Positions 1 through 7,707 are shown, counted from the stretch's first letter. The stretch is 11,530 nucleotides of DNA from an uncultured Verrucomicrobiota bacterium (GCA_937871685.1 CALMOL010000096.1:8785-20314), one strand, 5' to 3'. Numbers and translations are program-made. Notes: generated by a model from the sequence alone, not told the origin.

Positions 1-2
1 TC

Positions 3-713
3 GGCGCGCTGGTCATCCTCGAGCTGGCAATGCGCGAGGCGCGACCGGGCGACACGCTCGTCGTCGCGCTGGAGCCTGGATTGTTGGAGGAGCTGGAGAT
101 TTCCTCCTTGGGCTACCAAGTCCTCCTGACCTCGGCGCGGCCGATCAGGCCGGCGGAATATCCCGAGGCGGCGGAAAAGTTTACTCTTCCCGGCCTGATC
201 GGAGCGCTCCGGCCCGGCGCGTATCACCTCTTCACGATGGCCGGCAAGCTCGCTGCGCGGCGGCCGCTCTACCGCTACGACCTGCCCGACGTGAGCGAGT
301 CCGGTTGGGTGCGGACGGCTGCGCAGTATCCGTTCGGCCCCGAGCCGCCCCGCCCGCCGCGCGTCGGCCCCGGCGCCCGGCGCGTGCTCGGGCAACTGTG
401 CGACTGGGGTGCAGCTCGTCGCGTGGAGGTCTTCCTTGCCCTGCCCTGGGCCTATTCCACGGAGGAAATCGCCCCCGCCGCACGGCGCGAAAACCTGACG
501 CTGGTCCGCGAGTTGGGCCGGTCGCTTCCCGTGCTGCGCGACGAGGACTTGGGCATCCGCACGCGGCGGGAGGAGTTTTCGGACACTGCTCTGCACCTTT
601 CCGAGGCCGGCGCGCGGTTGCGCACGGCCCGCACCGGTGAACTGCTCGGCGCGCGGCGCGTTTGGGATGAGACCTCGCTGGCGGAGGCGGTCCGCGGCCT
701 TCCGCCGCGTTGA
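3..713 (+). CDS. SGNH-hydrolase-like protein, C-terminal part (5' end outside window)
   Basis: The frame is open to the left edge, so the ATG at 30 is probably internal; 236 codons are visible, ending in TGA at 711-713. The first visible residues read into REARPGDTLVVALEP, a segment I associate with SGNH-like surface proteins of PVC-group bacteria, where a strand and helix follow the catalytic-Ser region. Near the end FSDTALHLSEAGA fits the Asp...His pair of the SGNH catalytic site (block V, followed by a conserved Gly). The Ser/Gly/Asn blocks would lie outside the window. Family knowledge: such proteins often act with membrane O-acyltransferases (MBOAT or AT3) in acetylating cell-surface polysaccharides. 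The acyltransferase-3 gene two genes downstream fits that role, but the substrate and even catalytic activity are inference. There is no membrane segment in the visible part. Confidence 0.6.
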   Translation, partial: GALVILELAMREARPGDTLVVALEPGLLEELEISSLGYQVLLTSARPIRPAEYPEAAEKFTLPGLIGALRPGAYHLFTMAGKLAARRPLYRYDLPDVSESGWVRTAAQYPFGPEPPRPPRVGPGARRVLGQLCDWGAARRVEVFLALPWAYSTEEIAPAARRENLTLVRELGRSLPVLRDEDLGIRTRREEFSDTALHLSEAGARLRTARTGELLGARRVWDETSLAEAVRGLPPR

Positions 714-831
714 ACGTCGCGGCGGGGCACGGGACCATCCGCCGCGCTTCGGTCTGGCGAAAGCGAGCGGAAGGGATAGCCTCCCCGCCCCGCCGCCGCG
801 CGGCCGGTGAGTCGTCACCGCCGTTTCACCC
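714..831 (+). promoter_or_regulatory. 118-bp gap before the first FkbM gene; likely 5' leader, with a small hairpin over the ribosome-binding position
   Basis: This is the only sizeable gap in the left block and so the likeliest place for a promoter serving the four genes that follow, but I see no convincing -35/-10 pair. Besides the repeat at 718-746 it contains a 6-bp inverted repeat, CGGTGA (805-810) and TCACCG (815-820) around loop GTCG. It ends 11 nt before the ATG at 832, where a Shine-Dalgarno would normally sit. No purine-rich SD is present (ccgtttcaccc precedes the ATG). An in-frame TGA at 808 prevents a start farther upstream. Confidence 0.3.
718..746 (+). terminator. GC-rich inverted repeat just after the SGNH-like gene; possible weak terminator
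   Basis: An 8-bp perfect stem, CGCGGCGG (718-725) paired with CCGCCGCG (739-746), encloses a 13-nt loop and begins 4 bp after the stop codon of the SGNH-like gene. No T-run follows (the next bases are cttcggtc), so it is not a classical intrinsic terminator. It may be a pause or 3'-end-protecting hairpin. In DNA this rich in GC an 8-bp repeat can arise by chance, so the call rests mainly on its position. Confidence 0.3.
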
Positions 832-1605
832 ATGACCCTGCACGTCCTCCGCCGCAAGCTTCGCACCGTGGCTACGACCATCGCGCGCGTGCGGAACTGG
901 CCGGCCGTCTCCCTCTCGCGGGTGGGTCTGGGCCCGCCGCGCGCGGCGCTGCGGCTGCGCGACGGCCCAACCATCGAGCCGCTCCACCCGCTGCGCGCCA
1001 CCTGGGGCGAAATCTTCGAGCCAGCCGTGGCCGACCTCTACGAAATCCGCGCCGCGCGCGGCCCGGACGTGATCGTGGACATCGGTGCCAATGTCGGCGC
1101 ATTCACCTGCCTGGCGGCCCACTGCCACCCCCAGGCGGTCGTCCACGCTTTCGAGCCATCCGCTGAGCACATGGCCCAACTGGAGCGCAACGTTTCCGCC
1201 AACGGACTCAAAAATGTCCATTTCCACCCCCAGGCGGTGACGGCTGACGGGCGCGAGGTGCGCTTCCTCGTCAACGGCGCAGGTGGCTCCTCCGGTCTCT
1301 TCCTGCCTGGCGACCACGAGGTCGTGATGCCGTCGGTGTCGCTGGCGACCCTCGACTTCTCCCCCTTCCGGAGCGCCTGGTTCAAGCTCGACTGCGAGGG
1401 CGCCGAGGGCGAGATCGTGAAATGGATCTGCGCGCACCGTGCCGCGTTGCCTTCCACGGTGCATGTCGCCTGCGAGTATCACCAGTGGTGCCCCGTTTCG
1501 CTGCCCGAGATGCAGCGCCGGCTGGAGGAAAGCAGCTTCGCCGTGACCACGCCGACGCGCTTTGACGAGCAATACCTCTTCGCGGACTCCCCGGCCTCAC
1601 GCTGA
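832..1605 (+). CDS. FkbM family methyltransferase (first of two)
   Basis: A 257-residue class I S-adenosylmethionine-dependent methyltransferase of the FkbM family, whose members methylate hydroxyl groups on sugars or polyketides. The SAM-binding motif I is VDIGANVGAFT at residues 82-92. An acidic strand-2 end, AFEPS, lies at about 106-110. The FkbM signature FKLDCEGAEGEI is at about 184-195, where most relatives read K-x-D-V-E-G-A-E; here Cys replaces Val. About 75 residues precede motif I and are rich in Arg, with no signal peptide, so a cytoplasmic enzyme is expected. Length is normal for the family. The start is fixed by an in-frame stop at 808 and lacks a Shine-Dalgarno. The acyltransferase gene follows after 10 bp, suggesting co-transcription. 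Role in O-methylation of a glycan residue is inferred from the glycosyltransferases nearby; the acceptor is unknown. Confidence 0.85.
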   Translation: MTLHVLRRKLRTVATTIARVRNWPAVSLSRVGLGPPRAALRLRDGPTIEPLHPLRATWGEIFEPAVADLYEIRAARGPDVIVDIGANVGAFTCLAAHCHPQAVVHAFEPSAEHMAQLERNVSANGLKNVHFHPQAVTADGREVRFLVNGAGGSSGLFLPGDHEVVMPSVSLATLDFSPFRSAWFKLDCEGAEGEIVKWICAHRAALPSTVHVACEYHQWCPVSLPEMQRRLEESSFAVTTPTRFDEQYLFADSPASR

Positions 1606-1615
1606 GCCTTCTAGC

Positions 1616-2746
1616 ATGGAAGCTGCCCCCGCCCGCGCCGAGCCGGCCGCCAAGCGTCTAGCGCTCCCGCACGTCCCGCAGTTGGACGGGATGCGCGCCA
1701 TCGCGATCCTGCTGGTCTTCGTCGCGCACTGCGGATTGGACAAGATCGTGCCTGGCGGCTTTGGCGTGACGGTCTTCTTCTTCCTATCAGGCTACCTCAT
1801 CACCTCACTGCTGCGCGCGGAAGCGGCGCAGGCGGCCCGAATCGATCTCGTGGCGTTCTACATCCGCCGCACGCTGCGCATCTGGCCGTCGCTCTACCTC
1901 ACCATGGCGGTGGTGGCGCTTTGCGCGCCGCTGGTCGCGCCGGGATATCGGATGGACCCATGGGGTGTCCTGGCCCAACTCGCCTTCGTCACGAACTATG
2001 CTGACCTCTGGGGCCACCCCAACGGCGTGCCGGGGATGCCGCTGTGGTCGCTGGCCATCGAGGAGCATTTCTACTTGGTGTTCCCGCCGCTCTTCGCCGT
2101 CCTTTTCGTGCGTAGGTCCCCTCGCGTGGCGGCGGCTTGGTGTGCCGCGGCGTGTCTCGCGGTCCTGCTTGTGCGCCTTGCGAGCGCGCCCGTCGTCGAG
2201 GACATCGGCCGAATCTACGGTTGGAGCCACACGCGGATCGATTCCATCCTCTTCGGCTGCGGCCTCGCGCTTTGGAACAACCCCGTCATGGACGAGAGCG
2301 CGTGGCGGCCCCGCTGGGGGCATGCCGCCGCGGCGATGGGCGTGTTGCTCGTCTGCCTCCTCGTGCGCGGCGAGTGGTTTCGCCAAACACTGCGCTATAC
2401 GCTCCAGGGCGGCGCGCTCTTCGTGATTTTCTCGTTTGTTCTCTGGGACCGCGGCTGGCTGCGCGGGGTGCTGTCGTCGCGGCCGATGCGACTCATCGGG
2501 CTGTATTCCTACACGCTCTACCTCGTGCATCTCGCCGTGATCGAGGGGCTCCGGGTGGCGGTGCCAACGCTTTCGATTCCGGGGATGCTGCTCGCCGCCG
2601 GCGCGCTCGCGATGAGCTACGCGGCGCTGATGTATCGGTTCGTGGAGGGCCCGCTGGCGCGCCGGCGGCGCGCGATGCACGCAAAAGGCGCGCCCAAACC
2701 CAGCGAGACGCCGGCCCGAGGCGAAGCAGCCGTGCCGATGTCCTAA
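1616..2746 (+). CDS. Acyltransferase-3 family integral membrane protein (OafA/YrhL type)
   Basis: A 376-residue polytopic membrane protein that matches acyltransferase family 3 (PF01757), which transfers acetyl or other acyl groups to extracytoplasmic glycans and lipids. QLDGMRAIAILLVFVAHCG at 22-40 carries the conserved His (H38). FFFLSGYLIT follows at 54-63, then the Arg-rich FYIRRTLRIWP at 81-91. PLWSLAIEEHFYLVFP at 132-147 is the classic W-S-L-x-x-E-E-x-F-Y box. About ten hydrophobic segments follow, and a polar basic tail of about 30 residues ends the protein. There is no C-terminal SGNH domain, unlike OafA fusions; the SGNH-like protein at the left edge could supply that function in trans (inference). 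The reading frame is open upstream to an ATG at 1562, but that would overlap the FkbM gene by 44 bp, so ATG 1616, 10 bp after its stop, is preferred. Confidence 0.9.
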   Translation: MEAAPARAEPAAKRLALPHVPQLDGMRAIAILLVFVAHCGLDKIVPGGFGVTVFFFLSGYLITSLLRAEAAQAARIDLVAFYIRRTLRIWPSLYLTMAVVALCAPLVAPGYRMDPWGVLAQLAFVTNYADLWGHPNGVPGMPLWSLAIEEHFYLVFPPLFAVLFVRRSPRVAAAWCAAACLAVLLVRLASAPVVEDIGRIYGWSHTRIDSILFGCGLALWNNPVMDESAWRPRWGHAAAAMGVLLVCLLVRGEWFRQTLRYTLQGGALFVIFSFVLWDRGWLRGVLSSRPMRLIGLYSYTLYLVHLAVIEGLRVAVPTLSIPGMLLAAGALAMSYAALMYRFVEGPLARRRRAMHAKGAPKPSETPARGEAAVPMS

Positions 2747-2771
2747 GCGCCGGCCCTTCCTTGCACCGCCC

Positions 2772-3563
2772 ATGCTCAAATCGCTCCGGCTCCAGTTTCG
2801 CGCACTGTGGGAAAACCGCTTCTTCGACAACGCCGCGCAGATTTTCTTCGACCGCCTCCTCGGCCGCGACACCGGCTTGACGGTGTATCGCAAGGGGCCG
2901 TTGCGCATCCTCATCGACCACCGCGGCGAGGACCAATACGGCACCCGCGTCTGCCTCCTCGACGGCGTGTATGCCGCGCTGCTCGACCGTGCGCCGCCCC
3001 CGGCCGCACCGAGCGTGATCGACCTCGGTGCAAACGGCGGCGGCTTCCCGCTCTTGCTCGCCTTGCGCGGCACCCCGCCGGGGCACCTATGTGCCGTGGA
3101 GATGAACCCGCACACCTACGAGCGCCTTGCGTTCAACGTCCGAACGAACGGCTTTCCCGACGCCGTGTTGCTCAATGCCGCGGTCGCCGGCGCACCGGGC
3201 GAGGTTTCGCGCGCATGGGGTCTGGGCAGTGTTTCCGAAAGCACGTCCACCCCGGCGGGCGCTGATTCGCCAGTGCCGCGGACGCGCGCCGTCCCGTTGC
3301 TGACCTTTGATGACATCGCGGAGCAGAGCGGCCTCGCCGGAGGTGAGATCGACCTCGTAAAGATGGACGTGGAGGGCGCTGAATACGACGTGATCCTTGG
3401 CGAGGCCGCCACTGCACTGGCGCGCTGCCGGCGATTGCTGGTCGAGTTCCACGACGACGCGCGCACCCCGGCTGCGAAGGCGCGGCTGGGCAGCCTGGGC
3501 TTCCGCGAGCGCGGGAGCTTCCGGCAGCAATACGAATCCTGCCTGCTCGTCCGCGAGGATTGA
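2772..3563 (+). CDS. FkbM family methyltransferase (second of two)
   Basis: A 263-residue SAM-dependent methyltransferase of the FkbM family. SVIDLGANGGGF at 81-92 is motif I, CAVEMNPHTYERLAFNV at about 107-123 is the acidic strand-2 region and following helix, and DLVKMDVEGAEYDVI at about 194-208 is the canonical FkbM signature (D-x-E-G-A-E). A polar, Ser/Thr/Pro-rich insertion lies at about 150-170. It shares only the motifs with the FkbM protein encoded one gene upstream; outside them the two differ widely, so this is not a recent duplication. The ATG lies 25 bp after the acyltransferase stop and has no Shine-Dalgarno. The next gene starts 5 bp after this stop. It probably O-methylates a different sugar position or residue from its neighbour; the acceptor cannot be read from sequence. 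Confidence 0.87.
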   Translation: MLKSLRLQFRALWENRFFDNAAQIFFDRLLGRDTGLTVYRKGPLRILIDHRGEDQYGTRVCLLDGVYAALLDRAPPPAAPSVIDLGANGGGFPLLLALRGTPPGHLCAVEMNPHTYERLAFNVRTNGFPDAVLLNAAVAGAPGEVSRAWGLGSVSESTSTPAGADSPVPRTRAVPLLTFDDIAEQSGLAGGEIDLVKMDVEGAEYDVILGEAATALARCRRLLVEFHDDARTPAAKARLGSLGFRERGSFRQQYESCLLVRED

Positions 3564-3568
3564 TCCCG

Positions 3569-4702
3569 ATGCCGGCCCGGCCCCTGCATCCCACGTTCCT
3601 GTCGCCGCGGCTCTACCGCCTCGCGGTGGCCTCGGAGTGGCTGGCGCCGCTGATCCGGGCCGCGAGCCGCCTGCGCCGCCTGCCGCCGCCGCGCCCGCCG
3701 CGGGAATGGCGGCGCGCCGTGCTCCTCGGTGCGCACCATATCGGCGACGTTCTCTACAACACCCCGAGCCTGCCCGCCCTGCGCCGCGGTCTGCCGGATT
3801 GCGAGTGGTGGCACGTCGCCCGCGGCGGCGCAGCCGACGTGCTGCGCAAAAATCCCAACTTGGCCGGCGTCGTTACCCCCGAGGAGTTCGAGGCCCGCAC
3901 GGAAGAATGGGACGCGGCGGTCTGCTACGACTCCGCCTCCACGTGGCGCTGGCTGGCCCTTGCGTGGCGGCTCGGCATCCCGGCGCGCGCCGGCTACGTC
4001 CACAAGGGCTTCTCGGCGCTGGCCACGCATCCCATCGCAATTCAATACCCGCAGCCCTATCCGGCGTATTTTCGCGACCTCGTGGCGCAGCTGACCGGCC
4101 TCGCGCCGGACTGGCCGCTGCGCCCGCAGGTGCCGATTGCGCCGCCGGACGCCGCCGCCGCGCTCGCGCTCTGGAACGCGCTGGGTCTGGGCAACTGCGC
4201 ACGGCCGGTGCTGGCCTGCTTCGTGACGAGCCGGCAGCCTTCCGGTGTTTGGCCGGCGGAATGTTTCGCCCGCGCCGTCGCGATGGCCCGCGAGCGATCT
4301 GACTTCGACGTGCTGCTCATGGGCGCGGCGGAAGACCGGCTGGTTCTCCAGCGGCTGGAGCACGAGCATCTGCCGGGCGCGCGCGTGTCAGCGGGCGATC
4401 TGCCGCTGCCGGCAATGGTGGCCTTCCTGCGCCGGTGCGCCGCGGTGCTGTGCCCGGATTCCGGCCCGCGCCACCTCGCGAATGCGGCCGGCCGGCGCGT
4501 CCTCTACGTGCCCAACCTTGCCGTCGGAAAGGCGCAGACCGGCTCTTATCTGCCGACCGAGACCGACCTCGCCCCCGAGTGGGAAAAGGTGCCGCCGGCC
4601 GAGCAGGGCGCGGTGTTCAACAAGATCCCCCTGGAGCGCGTCGCCAAAGCGTTGATCGAGGTGCTCCGGATCAAGTTGCCCCGTGCTGAAGAGCCGACTT
4701 GA
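3569..4702 (+). CDS. Glycosyltransferase family 9 (heptosyltransferase-type) protein
   Basis: A 377-residue GT-B fold enzyme of family 9, the family of LPS heptosyltransferases (WaaC/WaaF). The N-terminal domain contains AVLLGAHHIGDVLYNTPSLP at 50-69, matching the family's R-x-x-x-x-G-D-x-x-x-x-x-P motif. The C-terminal nucleotide-binding domain has SGVWPAECFA at 225-234 (family K/S-x-WP region), VLLMGAAED at 248-256, and CPDSGPRHLANAAG at 295-308. The last is the donor-binding D-S-G-P-x-H-L-A motif, with Arg where WaaC/F usually have Met. ATG 3569 was chosen over the TTG at 3560 because GAGG (3555-3558) lies 10 nt ahead of it and would be too close to the TTG. It is the last gene of the + block; the next gene converges after 40 bp. 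GT9 proteins in such loci need not use heptose, so donor identity is open. Confidence 0.85.
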   Translation: MPARPLHPTFLSPRLYRLAVASEWLAPLIRAASRLRRLPPPRPPREWRRAVLLGAHHIGDVLYNTPSLPALRRGLPDCEWWHVARGGAADVLRKNPNLAGVVTPEEFEARTEEWDAAVCYDSASTWRWLALAWRLGIPARAGYVHKGFSALATHPIAIQYPQPYPAYFRDLVAQLTGLAPDWPLRPQVPIAPPDAAAALALWNALGLGNCARPVLACFVTSRQPSGVWPAECFARAVAMARERSDFDVLLMGAAEDRLVLQRLEHEHLPGARVSAGDLPLPAMVAFLRRCAAVLCPDSGPRHLANAAGRRVLYVPNLAVGKAQTGSYLPTETDLAPEWEKVPPAEQGAVFNKIPLERVAKALIEVLRIKLPRAEEPT

Positions 4703-4742
4703 TTGCTCCCGCACACGGTGTCAGCCCAGGGACCGACGAACG

Positions 4743-5879
4743 TCAGGCTGTCAAGCCGAGCAACTTCAAGTAGCGCTCGATCCCTTGCGCTTCGGTAAAT
4801 TCTTCTGGCAAAGGTCGGCAGAAGGCTTTCTCCCCGCCATCCGCCACTGATGCCAGCATCGCCGCCAACTCTTCGGGCCTCTCGGCGCTGAATCGACATG
4901 CCGGGTCGCGTATCACCTCACGCAGGGAGGAATTGTCCGCGCAAAGCACCGGTGTCCCCACAGCCATCGCCTCCGCGGGCGGTAACCCGAAGCCTTCCAT
5001 CCGCGAAGGATACACGAGCAGCGCCGCCCCCCGCATGACCAGCGGAAGGTCTGCCGCGTCCACCAAGCCGGGCTGGATCACCGCCCCGGCCGACAACGCC
5101 GCCTGGGTGAGCGCGCCGACCACGTCGCAATAAACCTCGGGTGCGCCCGCCGGGGGAATGCGCCCGGCCAGCACAAGCGGCGGCGGCTGTTTCTGTCGCA
5201 CCGCAGCGTAGGCGGCGACGAGTGCTTCCACGTTTTTCCGGTAATCGTAGCCGCCCACGTAAAGCCAGTATCGCGCGGGCAATCCCAAGCGCGCCTGGAC
5301 TTCGGCAAGCGCCGCGGGAGTGACCGGGGCAAAGCTTCGCTCGTCCACCCATGGGTAGAGAACGCGAAGCTTCTCGCGCGGGATTCCTGCGCGAGTAGAA
5401 AGGTCGCGGGCCGAGAATTCCGAGTCAGTGAGCACGGTTTTGCCGCGCGTCGCATGCCATTCCGAGAGCCGCAGCAGCCAGCGGCGCAGCAAAAATCTCC
5501 CAAGGTAACGCGGAAACGAGCGGTAGATGCAGTCGTGCAACGTGACCACGCTCCGGGGCGCGCGGCGCCACGTCATCATCGGCCCGGGCGAGTGAAACAT
5601 CGCCCCCGGGAAGCGCCCCGCGACGTGCGCGACCAGGCGGCCGGCCCACCACGGTTGGGCGACCAGCTCGTGCCGGTGCGGCGGGCGGCCCTCCACGGGT
5701 TCCCAATGAGACGACGGCAAGGCGCCGCGCAGCGCCTCGAAATGTGCCGGGGCCACGACCTTGAACGGCAGGTCCGGATGTCGCCGAAGCAGCCCCTCGA
5801 TGATTCGCCAGGCATAAACGCCTTGGCCGACGTGGGGGTTGGCTAGCCCGAGGCCGGAGATGACGAGGCGCGGTGGCAT
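4743..5879 (-). CDS. Glycosyltransferase family 4 (GT-B) protein
   Basis: A 378-residue retaining GT-B glycosyltransferase. An N-terminal Gly-rich segment, ISGLGLANPHVGQGVY at 7-22, is typical of the acceptor domain of GT4 enzymes. SVVTLHDCIYRSFPRY at 110-125 is the familiar 'T-x-H-D' strand end, and VLTDSEFSARDL at 139-150 is the S-x-F-S-x-x-D region. WLYVGGYDYRKNVEALVAAY at 205-224 marks the second domain. YPSRMEGFGLPPAEAMAVGT at 290-309 contains the E-x7-E motif (E295, E303) that binds the sugar nucleotide. The frame extends upstream to 5948 but would then overlap the methyltransferase gene ending at 5912. ATG 5879 gives MPPRLVISGL, where homology-like sequence begins, though no Shine-Dalgarno precedes it. 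It is last in the - strand unit. Mannosyl- or similar transfer to a growing glycan is inferred. Confidence 0.88.
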   Translation of the reverse strand: MPPRLVISGLGLANPHVGQGVYAWRIIEGLLRRHPDLPFKVVAPAHFEALRGALPSSHWEPVEGRPPHRHELVAQPWWAGRLVAHVAGRFPGAMFHSPGPMMTWRRAPRSVVTLHDCIYRSFPRYLGRFLLRRWLLRLSEWHATRGKTVLTDSEFSARDLSTRAGIPREKLRVLYPWVDERSFAPVTPAALAEVQARLGLPARYWLYVGGYDYRKNVEALVAAYAAVRQKQPPPLVLAGRIPPAGAPEVYCDVVGALTQAALSAGAVIQPGLVDAADLPLVMRGAALLVYPSRMEGFGLPPAEAMAVGTPVLCADNSSLREVIRDPACRFSAERPEELAAMLASVADGGEKAFCRPLPEEFTEAQGIERYLKLLGLTA

Positions 5880-5911
5880 CAAGGCTCGGCCAGAGGCGGA
5901 GATGCAACGGT

Positions 5912-6694
5912 TCAAGCGGCTGCGTCCGGCCCGCGCAGGCGCTTCCACAGGCGCAACACCGGGGCAGGCGTGAAACGACGGATTCTCTCCTTAAGTGCAA
6001 CTTGGCGCAGCCGCCTCCCGTGATCGCGCACCGACCGCAGATGCGGATCCTGCTGCACGAGTTCGGGCGAGAAGCACAGCGCGAAAACCGTCCCGTCGAA
6101 GACTAGCTCGACGAACGGACGCCGCTCCGCCCGAAGCCTTGCCACCGCCTTTTCCAAGGCCGGGTAGATGATGTTCGCGTCGTGAAACAGGATGGCGCCA
6201 TCGGGCGTGATCGCCCGGAGGCAAAAATCGAAGTCGGCCAGCACCGCCTGGACCGTGTGCTCCCCGTCGATCAGCGCGAGCCGCGGGCGCGGATGGAGGG
6301 CCGCCACGTCTACCTGCGCGGCGTCCGAGTCGAAGCAGCGGATCTTTCCGACCGATGCCGGCGCGATCTTGCGCAGGCCGTCGAGCATCGTCTGGGCCGT
6401 GATTCCGGCATAGGAGAACGTCGTTCCGCCCTCGCGATCGTCCGGGACCACGTCCGGGCGCGGATCAATGGAAAAGACCGCTTCGCACCGCGGGTCCAGA
6501 AGGTGCGGAACGATCGTGCCGCCGAGATACGAGCCGATCTCCAGGTAGGAATAGCGGCCAAAACACGCGGCGGTGGCGCGCTGGAGGGCCAGAAATGCGG
6601 TGCGATCCATGGGCGATGACTGGCTCTCGATCCAGGTGAACAGATCCCGGTCCAATCGTTCGATCTGCGTGATGGGATCCTCGGTGGAATTCAT
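5912..6694 (-). CDS. Class I SAM methyltransferase, Methyltransf_24 / cephalosporin-hydroxylase-like type
   Basis: A 260-residue predicted cytoplasmic methyltransferase. YLEIGSYLGGTIVPHLL at 50-66 is motif I in the form typical of Methyltransf_24. VFSIDPRPD at 73-81 holds the acidic residue for the SAM ribose. RPRLALIDGEHTVQAVLADF at 136-155 and AILFHDANI at 167-175 match the 'I-D-G-x-H' and 'H-D' metal/substrate motifs of this group (compare CmcI-like enzymes and sugar O-methyltransferases). A basic C-terminal tail of about 40 residues follows. The ATG lies one base after the TAA of the family 2 glycosyltransferase upstream, which argues for translational coupling. There is no Shine-Dalgarno; the leader is AT-rich (catttaa). 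The GT4 gene starts 32 bp after this stop. Methylation of a sugar in the same glycan is inferred from context. Confidence 0.82.
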   Translation of the reverse strand: MNSTEDPITQIERLDRDLFTWIESQSSPMDRTAFLALQRATAACFGRYSYLEIGSYLGGTIVPHLLDPRCEAVFSIDPRPDVVPDDREGGTTFSYAGITAQTMLDGLRKIAPASVGKIRCFDSDAAQVDVAALHPRPRLALIDGEHTVQAVLADFDFCLRAITPDGAILFHDANIIYPALEKAVARLRAERRPFVELVFDGTVFALCFSPELVQQDPHLRSVRDHGRRLRQVALKERIRRFTPAPVLRLWKRLRGPDAAA

Positions 6695-6695
6695 T

Positions 6696-7697
6696 TTAAA
6701 TGGGTTGCAACGAAGGTGGAGAATCAGCGGCCGGCATCATCGTGTCGGCAAGCGGCACGCTCGCCCCGCGGCGGCGGGCGGCTCTCTCTCTGCGCAGGCC
6801 GGGCAAACGCGCCAGCGCGTAAACCAGGGCAAGCAGCGGCCGGATGCGGCCCCGCAGCGTCCAGCCGGCGAGGGCCGCCGCAAACTCGCGGGCGTGGCGT
6901 CGCCAAAGCACCGGCGAGTCCAGGAGCATCCAGGTGGCAAGGATCCGGTTGCGCATGGGGACCAACCAGATGCGAAACGGTTTCTTCCCCGCCGAAGAGC
7001 CATGGAAGTGACGCACCCGAAGCCCGGCGGCGAAGAGTTGCCGCCAGCCCCGGCGCGACGCTTGCAAGCTGATCTCCAGATCTTCCGCGTAAAATGGGTC
7101 CAGCAGCTCGCTGAATCCCCCCAGGGCGAGCAGTTTTTCCCGTCGATAGATTGCGCACCCGGCGCAGGTGAAAGTCACCGGCAGGGGCGCTCCCCCATCC
7201 ATCTCTGCTGAGGTGAGCTTCGCCGTCACGTCCGTGATGTCGAGAAGGCCGCGTTCCAGCACCACGCGGCTCATTCCGCCCGGCCAGCTGGCGCCGTCTT
7301 TCCCGACGTAATCCTGCATGACGCTGACCGCAAAAAGGTTCCCGCCCGCGTCTCCTTCCCGGAAGGCTTCCAACAGCCGCCGCGGCAAATCGACAGGGAT
7401 GTCCATGTCGTTGTTCAACAGCCAGACGAACTCCCCGACCGAGGCGGCGATCCCTAGGTTGACGGCGCTGGAAAACCCGCGGTTTTGCTCCCGCCGAACC
7501 ACGCGCACCTCGGGGTGCCGTTCCGTCAAGTAGGCCGCCGTGCCGTCCGTGGAGCCATCATCCACCACCAAACACTCCCACCGCTCATCTAAGGTGCGCA
7601 AGGCGTCGATCACTCCGGGCAAGTGCCGCTGGAGAAGCGCGCGACCGTTCCACGCCGGGATGACGACGGAAAGAATGACAGGTCCAGCCAATGGCAT
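6696..7697 (-). CDS. Glycosyltransferase family 2 (rhamnosyltransferase-like)
   Basis: A 333-residue GT-A fold enzyme. ILSVVIPAWNGRALL at 8-22 opens the fold, and CLVVDDGSTDGTAAYL at 42-57 is the nucleotide-binding D-D-G-S motif. ENRGF-like QNRGFSSAVNLGI lies at 71-83. WLLNNDMDIP at 92-101 carries the metal-binding D-x-D (D97, D99), in the N-N-D form seen in rhamnosyltransferase-like GT2 proteins. CAGCAIYRREKLLALGGF at 178-195 and FYAEDLEISLQASRRGW at 192-208 give the acceptor E-D pair. The C-terminal 100 residues are basic with hydrophobic stretches and may bind the membrane face. It starts 10 bp after the flippase stop and ends one base before the methyltransferase ATG, so it sits mid-operon. 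Donor and linkage are not predictable. Confidence 0.9.
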   Translation of the reverse strand: MPLAGPVILSVVIPAWNGRALLQRHLPGVIDALRTLDERWECLVVDDGSTDGTAAYLTERHPEVRVVRREQNRGFSSAVNLGIAASVGEFVWLLNNDMDIPVDLPRRLLEAFREGDAGGNLFAVSVMQDYVGKDGASWPGGMSRVVLERGLLDITDVTAKLTSAEMDGGAPLPVTFTCAGCAIYRREKLLALGGFSELLDPFYAEDLEISLQASRRGWRQLFAAGLRVRHFHGSSAGKKPFRIWLVPMRNRILATWMLLDSPVLWRRHAREFAAALAGWTLRGRIRPLLALVYALARLPGLRRERAARRRGASVPLADTMMPAADSPPSLQPI

Positions 7698-7707
7698 GAG
7701 GGAATGT

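Noticed and set aside
1805..3115. Long - strand open frame (436 codons) opposite the acyltransferase and second FkbM genes
   Set aside because: It is rich in Arg, His and Gly with no family-like motif, and lies antisense to two clearly recognisable genes; long antisense frames are expected at this GC content.
3116..4369. Long - strand open frame (417 codons) opposite the second FkbM and GT9 genes
   Set aside because: Antisense to clear FkbM and GT9 motifs; composition is low-complexity with no recognisable domain.
4703..4742. Possible bidirectional terminator between the convergent GT9 and GT4 genes
   Set aside because: Only 40 bp, with no stem longer than about 4 bp and no T-run on either strand.
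5880..5948. N-terminal extension of the GT4 gene to an ATG at 5948
   Set aside because: It would overlap the upstream methyltransferase coding region, and its residues precede the natural start of the GT-B fold; ATG 5879 fits better.
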